Shown one piece after another: positions 54,932 through 64,000 of a stretch of DNA of 64,000 bases. Where the stretch lies: NCBI RefSeq assembly GCF_024763615.1, contig NC_077223.1:81840627-81904626 (forward strand), read 5' to 3'. A program made the translations under genes and the position numbers. How positions within the stretch are numbered: the stretch's first letter is position 1; each line of letters opens with the position of its first letter. Below the pieces are notes generated by a model. The model did not search any database. It saw only the letters and a list, made by a program, of their open reading frames with translations, and had not been told where the DNA came from. The stretch comes from Phlebotomus papatasi. Lineage: Eukaryota; Arthropoda; Insecta; Diptera; Psychodidae.

Positions 54932-55521
54932 CTGGAAGGAACAATTCTTGTAAATTCCAACAAAATATTTAGGAATCCACGTGGAAGAGTTGTTAATTTA
55001 AATTTGCGAAACAACCATGAAACATGAAACATTTTTGTGAAATATTTACAGGCAGCGAATAAATGGTCAGCACTTTAGTAAATTAATTAAATCTTACTCC
55101 TATTATTAATTTTTTACTCTGTGGAAAAAAATCTGTAATAATGAAATAATTAAAAAAAAAATAAATTAATTAAACATTTGATGATTGAAAAAAAGAGAAA
55201 AAAGCAATTGAGCAAATTTTTAACTCTACAAATTGTGAAATATCAAATTAAAATTAATTTTAACAAGAAAATTCATTAACTACATATAACTAAATATTTA
55301 ATACAAAGATTCAGCCCATTGGGAAATGGAATGTGATATGATAACATATTTTACGAAAATAATTTGGATAATTTCTAAAGAGGGACTTAAACTGAAAACC
55401 TTTATATTTTGAAAGATAAGTTTTTTGTTCCGTGGTTAAAAGTTTTGTCAAACTGTTAAAATGATATTGGAAAAACTTGAACAGATCAATTTGTTCGTAT
55501 AATAAGACATTTTTTTCAGAG

Positions 55522-56390
55522 TAGGGTAAATGTCCTAATTCAAAATCATTTCCAGACGCTTTAACTTTGACAGAAGATTCAAAACATATTAAGTTCAATT
55601 TTTTTCTGAAGAGAATTACATAAATTTGTTCCTTGACTCTACTAGATTCTTACTGTTTAGTGATTTTTTTTTAGATATAATTTGAAAACTTCTTAAATAC
55701 AAGAAAAATACGCGAGCGTAAAATGCTTCTATTGGAAACATATTAATCGAAATAGAGACAAGGAAAAGTTTCCAATTGGAGACAAACAGTGTAAGTGAAA
55801 CCGCGACGAAAGGCTTCCAAAACCTTGTTGAGTTGCTCCTGAGTGCAAGATTTATTCTTATTCCTGGTCTTTTCTCCTTTCCTATCTAAAACAATAAAAA
55901 AATCTGTCTAAAAAATCATATTTCCGGGGTTTCCTATTGAACCATTTGCAGACACTTCAGAAAAACCCTTTTTGTTCACGAAATAAGTAATTATTTCATT
56001 TGAAAACTTCACGTACCGTTACCAATAAAGATTATCACTTAATTTAGCTAAAATTAGCCAGAAATGTGACATAATTGTTAAACAAAACGAATAAATAACA
56101 GTCACCTTATTGTGTTTTTCGTTGGAAAACATGGTCGATCGATGAAAAATTCGATGGTGAAAAAGTACACTTTTAACTTTTCTGAGAAATTAACAAATTA
56201 AAATTTTTGAATATGAATAGATTTTCGCTTTATTTGGAGTAAAATTAGTTAAATAATGAAACCGTGGTATAGAAAATATATAAATATTATAATTTAGTAC
56301 TGTATTTATCATGAAAACAATGACGTTTCCATTTGGAGTAGCGAAAAATTTTCATTTGGAGCAGGTTTTGAATTAGCTTAATTTACCCTA
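55522..56390 (-). mobile_element. pogo/Tigger-like element remnant with TAGGGTAAAT ends
   Basis: 869 bp, TA-flanked; left AGGGTAAATGTCCTAATTCA, right complement AGGGTAAATTAAGCTAATTC. The inner word TTTGGAG recurs at the right end. On the - strand it holds pieces of a helix-turn-helix reading frame (next entry). Confidence 0.7.
55743..55886 (-). pseudogene. Fossil helix-turn-helix of a pogo-like transposase
   Basis: On the - strand, after a TTGTTTTAG acceptor-like site, 47 codons open with a basic stretch RKGEKTRNKNK and then CTQEQLNKVLEAFRRGF, which fits helix 1 of HTH-psq/CENP-B-type domains ((W)TxEQLxxALEAVRxG). The reading leaves the pattern after RRGF. A short ATG-led piece (56132-56106, MFSNEKHNK) precedes it but does not splice in frame. 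Fits a decayed transposase N-terminus. Confidence 0.4.
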
Positions 56391-56806
56391 ATAGCAAAAT
56401 TACCCTAAAAGCAGAAATCCTTGACATTTGCCCGAGAAACACTTCGTGAAATCACAGAACCCCAAAAATTGCATCGAGAAACCCGAGGAATTATACTTCC
56501 TTGTCAGTAAAAACTTGAATGAATTACCCCTTGCTATGTTTATCCATTTAAAATACAATTTATAATATAGTGCACCCATCTAAGAAAAGAATTTGTCATC
56601 CAAAATTGAAATCACGAAAGAGGAAAAAGAAAAATATTATCAAAATCAACGCTATGTCAAGATTTTCATATGTCACACTTCAGGGCTTCAGGCAAAAATA
56701 TTTCCTCGAAGTGAAAAAAATGTATCAAAATGCATTTCTACCTACATTCTTTATCATTTGAAAAGACTTTGAGTACTTTTGACGTAAAATCGTAAAATAT
56801 GACTAA

Positions 56807-57034
56807 AGAAGGGGATAGCACACTACCTTCGGGCGACTCAAAGCTTTGAACAACTCAGTTTTTTCAATATGTTTTTATGAATTTCACTAATTACAATATT
56901 ATATTTTTATAGATAGTCCAATGGTTCAAACTTTCTAATAAGAACCATTGGTAAAATCCATGAAGAACACAGAAAATAAATTGAGGTTTCCATTGCTTGA
57001 GTCGTCTGAAGGTAGCGCACTTGCCTTATTCCTT
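56807..57034. mobile_element. MITE with GATAGCACACTACCTTC ends
   Basis: ~228 bp; left AGGGGATAGCACACTACCTT, right GAAGGTAGCGCACTTGCCTT; inner GACTCAA / TTGAGTCGTC. Moderately diverged ends. Confidence 0.72.
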
Positions 57035-58700
57035 CCGAACCTTTAGGAATACATTTTTTCTTTGTGGCAAACATTAAGCAAGGCTGGTATCACTTTTAAT
57101 TAAACTCGTAGAATTTTTGCAAGAAAACCAACTGTAGTTTACTCCTAAAGATGTTTCTTCAAAGTAAGGATCACAAGTAATTTATTATGCGAAAAGGTTT
57201 TGTGCAAAGCCTGTAACTCTCCCAATTACGTTTCAGGATTTGTAAATTTTAGAATTTTCTGTCACGGTTCCATGATCTTAATAAATTGTCACTTTTTAGT
57301 AGATTATTCTCCAAATTGATACCGAATTAATCCAATGTATTACACTTTTTGGTGTTTTAATTAAATTAAACCAATTACCACTTTTTAGAAGAACTAGCAC
57401 TAAAAAACACTGCCATATTGTGGAGATGTAATCCATAATTTGTTGATCTGTGAATAATCCTCTGCACTAGTAAATAAAATTTTTAACACTGAATTCTTGG
57501 AGAATTTAACTCTTTGACTAGTAAAAGAACTTTGGTGGAATTTTGTGAAATAGAATTTTTATAAAGGCATTAATGTTTATCCAATTGCCCAATGTTTTTG
57601 CTCCCAAGTTGTTTTCAAACAACATTCTGTGTACAAAAATTTCGCTTCCGCTGTGTTTTTACTTTTTTTTTGCTGCCTTTTCCCGCGAATATGTCAACTT
57701 TTTTAGGTGACACAGATTCTTTTTTGGCAACGAAGAAAATTTTCTTTTGCACCGTGACATTGTGCATTTTGCAAAAAAAGCAAGACTCAAGAGCAATGAA
57801 TGGAAGCAAATTTAAGTGAAAGTGCTGAAGTTAGCAGAGAAAGCAAAACAGTGAATGAATCGTTGGAGAAGAATTTCGGGAAGGTTCTTGAGGGAAGGTC
57901 AAATGGCGACAAAAGATCCCTTATCTTATTATATTAACATTTTATTTGTCAGATATAATAATTTGTAACGTTTTTTTTTATACATTATGTCTTCTTACAC
58001 AACCTCGTAAAATACTTCAAATATACATTATTGGATTCTTTTCAAAAATTTCAAAAATGTACTTCCAATCCCTGCTTGATTATCCTTTTTTTCGTTTTTG
58101 GAACAATAGGGTTTGCATTTGAAGGATGCTTGAACGGATCTTTTGTAGGGGCAAAATCAAAGAAAAGATTCTTGAAAAAAAACTTCAGGATAGATAGAAA
58201 GATTTGAAATTATCACAGATTTTACATTAATTGAGCTTTCATTAGTCAAAAAGAGTTTAGAAATTTGAAAAATGTGCATAGGGTTAAGAGGGGCAAATTC
58301 CTTAATCTCTTTTAAGGTTATGTAGAATTTTTTTTATTCGTTCAAGGAGGAAGTACATGAATTTTCTCGTTTAGTCACTCTTTCATCTTAATCTGATTGT
58401 CTCATCTACAAACTAAAAAGGCGAGAGTTAATAAAAATAACTTAGAAATAAACGATAGAAAGATATAAAAAATTAAGAAAGCACATTTAGGCAGGTTCTG
58501 TTTTGTATAAAATAATAAATTACATCCGGGCAGTTTTTTTTGCAGGGAGGCATCAGCTGGATGAATCTCAATTTGTGATGTTAGATTTTTCTTTCTTTTT
58601 TTTTCTTTTGAGAAAACATTACAATAAAAACCATTGGAAAAAAATCCTTGTGATGATTGGTCGAAGGTGGAGGAGTTCTTAAACATTAAAGTATTGTAAC
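57035..58700. other. No gene recognised
   Basis: AT-rich. Searched on the - strand for a signal-peptide exon of the Cys-rich gene; none is convincing. Confidence 0.4.
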
Positions 58701-58706
58701 TTTATT
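58701..58706 (-). terminator. Polyadenylation signal of the chitinase gene
   Basis: TTTATT on the + strand (AATAAA on the - strand), 49 bases after the chitinase stop codon. Confidence 0.65.
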
Positions 58707-58754
58707 AAGATTAAGCTCGTGGGTGAGATTGGAACTCATGGGATCCTCAGTTGA

Positions 58755-58966
58755 CTACTTTGCTGGAGGAGCCTGTGTATGCTCTTGGCATCCTTCGACA
58801 TTTTCCGGCCAATCGCATACATTTTCCGACGGGTTGAACACCAAATTGGCTGGACATGGCATATGATGCTTACGTTCACCCTCACACATGTAGTAATGTG
58901 TGCAGTCGTTCTTGTCACGGTGGTAGCTAATGTGGCCATCTTCCTCGGCACAAGTCACTTCGTTGG
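58755..58966 (-). CDS. Cht7: Cht7 exon: CBM14 chitin-binding domain and stop
   Basis: Acceptor ACTTTGCAG; 69 codons and TAG. Six Cys in peritrophin-A spacing, with aromatic positions YYMCEG and NVCDWPENV, then a short QAPPAK tail. Confidence 0.93.
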
Positions 58967-61945
58967 CTGCAAAGTTAGGTTAAGAAACAGTTAGATTAGA
59001 CATCTGTCAAAAACATCCACGAAATTTAACGAAGAACTCACGATCTTTCGTTGTATACGCTCCACGTGGTCCGTAAGACTCAAACGGACCATCGTACTCA
59101 AGGGCAACCTTGTAGTCTTTCAGTTCGCTGTTCAGAGCAGCCAGAAGTGGATACCTTCCACCACCGCATTTGCCCGAAAAGTCATCCATATCCACTGACC
59201 AAACCATAATTCCTCCGAAGCCTTGCTCCTTCAGCCATTGCATCTGTTTGACAAGAGAAATCAGTTACACTTAAGCTTGCTCGACTACCAAACTCTTTCC
59301 CTTACCTTCGTCTTCAGTGATCTCTCATCATCAAATCCGACCCATTGGTCCTTGCGGTAGGCAAATGGCACTTGCTGTTCAGAATCCCATACAAGGGTTG
59401 TATTACTGCCAGCCAGGAAGGCACAGATCTCGTAGTAACTCAGGAAGCCAGCTTCACTTGTGAACTTTCCAGGATTTCCACCTCCACTGGCAGGGGCTCC
59501 AATATCAAACTGCGTTGTATTGACAAGAGTAAAGGTGCGTCCGTAGGTTGGCATTCCGATCAACAGTTTCTCCTTGGGTGCTCCCTGTTTGACCCATTCC
59601 CTAGCACTAAAGTCCACTGTGAGTTTCTTCTGGTACCCAGTTGCTGAATCCAAAGGATATAGCGGAGAGTTGTGACCAACTTGGCGTTCCCATTGTCCAT
59701 GGAAGTCATACGTCATGACATTGATAAAGTCCAAATACTTTGAGATCTCAGGAACATCGTATCCAGCAGCAATGGCTTCGAACGATGCTGGTACAGCAGC
59801 AGTCAAGAGTAACCTTGGTTGTCCAGATGTCTTAGCTTCTCCTTCAAAGGCTACTCGAAGTTCCTTCAGCAAATTCACGTAGGCTATCCTGTCATCAGCT
59901 CCTCGAGGATACTCCCAGTCTACATCGAGTCCGTTGAACTGATACTCCCGCAGGAACTCTATGGCTTCGTAGACAAACTGGTTCATGCGGAAGACATTTG
60001 ATGTAAGCTCTTTAAAGGGTGTCGATCCAAAGGCCCATCCTCCAATGGCCAACAAAATCTGCAAATCTGGATTCTTCTCCCTCAACGCAATAACTTGGTC
60101 GTACATATCCGGATCATCATCACCGGCTTCGCTGAGTTTGTGATCTTTAAGGGTGGCGAATGCGTAAACTAGATGGGTACAGAGCTTAGCGTCTACATCC
60201 TTAGGTTCGAACTTTCCAGCACCCGGCCGTTTGGCTGACCAACTAGTCAAGTAGCAGAAGACTTGAGCAGGACGAGCTGGAAAACGGAACATTTAATCTA
60301 CATTCAATTTCAAACGTGGACTAAACTTACAATGCTTGTCAATGGTAGCAAGACCATGCTTGATCTTGTTGATCTTTGATGGCTTCCTGACCTTCTCCAG
60401 AAGTTCAGACACAGGAATCTTGATTGGTAGCGGTTTCGCCTGTTCTACTGGCTCATCATCGAATGTAGCAGCAACCTTGCTCCAGTCGATATCTTTCTCA
60501 TCTTTGGCACGCTTAACTCCTCTAAGTTCCTCACGCATAGCTGAGATCAGGGGATACTTAACGTTTCCACCGCAAACTCCACCGGAGAAGTCATCCATAT
60601 CAACTGTCCAAACCATAGCTCCTCCGTAACCACCAGTCTTGATCCATGTCATCTTGTTGCGGATGGACCTCTCATCATCGAAGCCTACCCATTGATCTCC
60701 GTGAACGAGGTAGGGCACCTTCATCTCATCATCCCAAACATAAATGGCACCATTGAGGAGCATTTCGCATATCTCATAGTAAGCTAGGAAACCGGATTCC
60801 TTGGTGTAGTCACCAGCCTTGCCACCTCCACTGGCAGGAGAATTGACTCCATGCTTAGCGGTATTGGCCAGGGTGAAGGTACGCCCGTAGGTTGCCATTC
60901 CGATAACGAGTTTTTCCTTAGGAGCTCCTAATTTTACCCAAAGTCCTGCTGCATGGTCTACGGATAGCTGCTTCCTCCATTCAGAGTCGCTAGATGGGGC
61001 ATACAGTGGAGCATTGTGACCGGTTTCTCGTTCCCACTTTCCATGGAAATCGTAGGCCATCAAATTGATAAAGTCCAAGTAACTGGCAACAGCAGGAACA
61101 TCATAGCCACCGCGAACGTTGTCTGGACCAACGGGTACTGCAGCTGTGAGGAGGAGTCTAGGCTTACGAATTTCCTGGGCTTCAGCATCGAAGGCTTCCT
61201 TCAGTTCTGCAATTTGAATTTGGTTCATTAGAATATCACTGAGTCACTAAGGGAGAGGTCTTACCTTTCAACAGCAGAACAAAGTTCTTCTTGTCATCAG
61301 TTCCTTTGGGGTACTCCCAATCAATGTCCAAACCGTCGAAAGCCCTCTGCCTCAGGAAGGGTATGGCTGAATAAATAAAGGTTTGCCTAGCGTACCGTGA
61401 AGATGACATATCCTTGAACTTCTGTGTTCCGAAGGACCATCCACCGATAGCCAAGAGTATCTTAAGCTTGGGATTGGCCTTTTTAAGGTTGGTGATGCGT
61501 GAATAGAGGCCCGGAGTGCCATCTTTGGTCTCATCGTTGCTTTCGAAGGAGCTCAATTTGCCCTTCTTGAGCCACCCGAATGCAAAAATAATGTGAGTAC
61601 AGAGATCGGATGGGATATCCTCGGGCAGGAACTTTCCGACCTTTGTGCGGTACTGCGACCAATTTGTGTAGTAGCACACAATTTTGTACCCATCTTTGTC
61701 AATACCAGCATCTTTGCTCGTCAGAATGGACGTTGATGCTGCTCCAGCAACTGCTGCACTCGCTGCCCCAACAGCGATCCTGTTCTTATTGCGAACGCGG
61801 AATCTGTTTACAGATGGCGCTGGAATCTGATCTGACCGATCCTGTGCTTTATCTGCCACAGCATTAACGCGCTTCGAACTGGACGTAACTGTGCGGACGA
61901 TGGCGGGGCTTCCGGTTGGTCGTCGCAATCTCCGGCGTGCAGTCG
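58755..61945 (-). CDS. Cht7: Chitinase 7-type (group III) enzyme, two GH18 domains plus CBM14; first exon outside window
   Basis: Exons on the - strand: 61945-61265, 61206-60331, 60276-59306, 59243-59042, 58966-58755. All phases agree; 979 residues are visible, close to the ~1000 of insect Cht7. GH18 domain 1 spans about residues 85-450 and domain 2 about 524-880. Both keep the catalytic DxxDxDWE (FDGLDIDWEYP, acid at about 210; FNGLDVDWEYP, acid at about 640), the KILLAIGGW/QILLAIGGW motif, M(A/T)YDFHG and W(T/S)VDMDDF. A six-Cys CBM14 chitin-binding domain ends the protein (about 915-970). The enzyme cleaves cuticular chitin; group III members act in cuticle assembly and are usually membrane-anchored by an N-terminal segment. 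That anchor is not in the visible exons, so it should be in an exon to the right. Confidence 0.96.
59042..59243 (-). CDS. Cht7: Cht7 exon: end of GH18 domain 2
   Basis: Acceptor TCAAACAG directly before ATGCAATGG; donor GATC|GTGAGT. Encodes GIMVWSVDMDDFSGKCGGG and the hinge before the chitin-binding domain. The Met is internal, not a start. Confidence 0.93.
59306..60276 (-). CDS. Cht7: Cht7 exon: most of GH18 domain 2
   Basis: Acceptor GTTTTCCAG, donor AAG|GTAAGG. Starts PAQVFCYLTSWSAKR and contains FNGLDVDWEYP, MTYDFHGQWE, YGRTFTL and DQWVGFDDERS. The split between this exon and the next falls inside the barrel. Confidence 0.94.
60331..61206 (-). CDS. Cht7: Cht7 exon: rest of GH18 domain 1 and linker
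   Basis: Acceptor AAATTGCAG, donor CATT|GTAAGT. Contains MAYDFHGKWE, YGRTFTL, GDQWVGFDDERS and WTVDMDDFSG. The last ~70 residues, from about KRAKDEKDIDW on, are a Lys/Glu/Pro-rich linker to domain 2. Confidence 0.94.
61265..61945 (-). CDS. Cht7: Cht7 exon with start of GH18 domain 1
   Basis: Acceptor CGCCATATAG, two bases complete a codon, then 226 codons; donor AAAG|GTAAGA. The first ~80 residues are basic and Ala/Ser-rich (stalk), then KIVCYYTNWSQYR starts the TIM barrel. Ends in NFVLLLK after the catalytic motif. Confidence 0.94.
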
Positions 61946-63180
61946 CTATATGGCGAGAAGAAAAAAAAAAGAGAAATTTTAATTGCATTGATTGGACGTG
62001 TAATTTGCCAAGAGTCAATATCTAGATCAAACAACATGTGGCAATTTATGATCGCTTTCGATTATTTTGATCTTCATTTCTGCCATATCTCTCATTCCTT
62101 ATTCACTCTCTCCCAGCATCTTCACACATGGTGCCTTCAAGTGAATTAGCGCGTGTTCATAATTGGTCACAGATCCTATTGATTTTCTTCATGCGTAATT
62201 GGTAGTTTTGTGAATGCTGGAGAAGCATTTGAGTTCACGGGATCAGCATTTCATCAAACACTATATTTAGCGAATCATTGAGATCTGGAGATTAGTGTTG
62301 GCCTTATACATTACACAAAGGCAAGATATTGGCAATTAAACATAAGATTTCATTTTATAAAACTAAGAAAGTTTTGATTTTATTTAAATCAAAATACAAA
62401 AAAAAAACATAATGGATGATTCGAAAATCATTACTGTTTTAAGTCTGTAGAAAATCCTTAACGACTTTGCATTAAAACGACTTAAATAACTAAGATTCAG
62501 ATTTTAAAATTAGCAGAGACACAAACCATTAAAGTATATTTAAGCTCATTCGTAGGAACAATATTTATTGTTTTTTTGCATAATATAATCTCTAGTCTAG
62601 AGTAAACATAATAAAAAATTCATGGAAATTGGAGAAACATAGAAGTGGCTGAAATTGCAAACTGTCCGAAATTTGATGCACTTACCTTAACGGTTTAAAA
62701 AAAATATGTTTAATTTTTTTAACAAAGGCCAGAGAGTTCTATCAATGCAAATAAATATAGAATTTTTTTCAAGACAATGTTCTGTTTGAGAAAGAGTGCC
62801 TTTTGATAAACAATTTATTTTTAAATGTTAACATTGACGTCTTTGAAATTAATTTTAATTTTGTGTTTTAATTTGGTTTATTTGTTATTACTGATTAATA
62901 TTCATACTTTAACCTTTGAAAATCATTGGCTGGAAATTTAGATTGAGTGGGATTCAAGCTAATTACCAAAATTGGTAATAACGACCAATTCCAGCCAAAA
63001 CAACCCAAGGTGCATTTTCTTAAATTTTTACTCTAGATATGAATAATTTTATTATTATTTATGTAAAAATAAAGTGAAGTGTTTTTTATGGTCTTGTCAT
63101 TTATTTTAGTCGTAATGACCTTTTATAAAATAAATAACACATTCACAATATGTTCAACTGCTCATAGTAGCATGTAACTC
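61946..63180. other. Chitinase intron sequence with a decayed MITE
   Basis: Lies inside the chitinase gene, upstream of its first visible exon. 62566-62690 matches the right half of the MITE at 10277-10705 (TAATCTCTAG, AAAATTCATGGAAATT, ATGCACTTACCTTA). Otherwise AT-rich, nothing recognised. Confidence 0.5.
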
Positions 63181-63431
63181 CACTGAGAAAAATCCGAAAA
63201 TGTTTAAGTAACATTCCTCAAATGTTAATTTTACTCTGCAGTATTGATCCGAAATTGGTGTAAATATTACACTTAAAAGGCGTATTATGGGTTAAAGTTA
63301 CACTTTTCATGTTAATTTTACTCTTAAAAAGGTGTAAAATTAACATTAAAAATGTTGATATATTTTTACACCTAAAAAGTGTTAAAGTTCCGAGGAAAAA
63401 AAGTTAATCGCACCCTCTTTTTTTCTCAGTG
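63181..63431. mobile_element. MITE with CACTGAGAAAAA ends, copy 2
   Basis: 251 bp, same element as 20121-20364 in the opposite orientation; GTGTAAAATTAACATTAAAA and CACTTTTCATGTTAATTTTA match it. Confidence 0.87.
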
Positions 63432-63468
63432 TCCATAATACTCGTTAATAAACTTCTTTTTAATCGAC

Positions 63469-63681
63469 TAGGAGGGGAATGGGGCACCTTTGAATTGGGG
63501 CAGCTTTAAAATAGAGCTTCTTCTTTTATTTTCAAATAAAATTGGGCATTTCCATGATAAAATTTAGCTCCCTAAACCATTTGTGAAACTAAAATACATC
63601 ATGATGAGGCTTTTCTATTTTAAAATGGGAAAAAAGAGTCCTCAAAGGTGTCCCAATTCAAAGGTGCCCCATTTCCCCCTA
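63469..63681. mobile_element. MITE with GGGGCACCTTTGAATTGGG ends
   Basis: 213 bp, TA-flanked; left GGGGCACCTTTGAATTGGGG, right CCCAATTCAAAGGTGCCCCA. Lies 38 bp from the previous MITE. Confidence 0.87.
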
Positions 63682-64000
63682 AAGATGATATTAAGTAAAT
63701 AACTAAAGAAAATTAAATAAATAAATTAGTCATTTCTCTGACTTGCATATAACACCCCCCCCCCCTCCTTCTGTGACCAAATCAGGTCATCATCGTTATT
63801 TGTAGTACTACAGTTTGTCTAGAACCTTGGCTTCATTTGCAATCTGTCTCCACTTCGACCTGTCCTTCAATTTTCTCTATTCTATGTAACCCTAGCCAAC
63901 TCGTCCTGTGTCGACCTTTGGCACTTTTTCATGTCGGTTACTCTTCAAATGCTCATTTTGCTTATGTACCCTTCTTCATTTTCACAACGTGTCTAGTCTA

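Noticed and set aside
54932..54944. Met at 54944 as the start of the Cys-rich protein
   Set aside because: It lies inside the acceptor's pyrimidine tract, and the protein would lack the signal peptide expected before the Cys block.
61236..62018. Extended chitinase reading to Met at 62018
   Set aside because: The reading crosses the acceptor at 61946-61947; a homologue-like stalk starts only after it.
1..64000. CRISPR array, bacterial operons, ribosome binding sites or riboswitches
   Set aside because: The sequence is eukaryotic; repeats are dispersed MITEs or minisatellite, and no spaced direct repeats of the CRISPR kind are present.

Overview
The window is nuclear DNA of an insect, most likely a dipteran. 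It is AT-rich and spliced (GT-AG introns, AATAAA signals), carries an arthropod group III chitinase, and is crowded with short non-autonomous transposons. I cannot fix the species.

Five protein genes are supported. (1) A + strand gene enters from the left. Four exons between 20490 and 26804 encode the last ~457 residues of a protein ending in an SH2 domain; its first exons lie further left. (2) A geranylgeranyl diphosphate synthase lies on the - strand, four exons from 49118 down to 30955 with introns of 9.4 and 7.6 kb, complete at 317 residues. (3) SRP19, the 19 kDa signal recognition particle protein, lies on the + strand in three exons (53396-54011), complete at 153 residues. (4) A Cys-rich, probably secreted protein of unknown function lies on the - strand (54144-54931, first exon not found), convergent with SRP19. 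(5) A Chitinase-7-type enzyme lies on the - strand (58755-61945 and continuing beyond the right edge), with two GH18 domains and a C-terminal chitin-binding domain. These genes do not form a pathway or operon; they are ordinary neighbours.

Everything else is non-coding and mostly repeats. 1-20 kb has no recognisable exon: it mixes unique blocks with a ~1 kb dispersed repeat (here called G, rich in ACCGGTTCA words), MITEs, a 15-bp minisatellite, tRNA-derived SINEs and a tandemly duplicated hairpin. 21.9-25.8 kb is an SH2-gene intron holding a 1.39 kb solo LTR (TG...CA, target duplication ACCGG) inserted in a G repeat. 27.5-49 kb is the 3' flank and the two giant synthase introns, with nested insertions that can be read in order of age. 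50-53 kb and 55-58 kb hold more MITEs, one with a fossil pogo-like DNA-binding domain.

The most interesting pattern is the number of TA-flanked MITE families built on one plan: short terminal repeats plus a family-specific word repeated just inside each end. Six copies share the outer ends ACAGTAGAcTCTC (one diverged) but carry different inner words. The likely source is pogo/Tigger-like elements, because remnants of a helix-turn-helix of that kind lie in or beside such elements at 5.7 and 55.8 kb. I did not find a convincing new host system; the novelty here is in transposon architecture and in the unrecognised Cys-rich gene.
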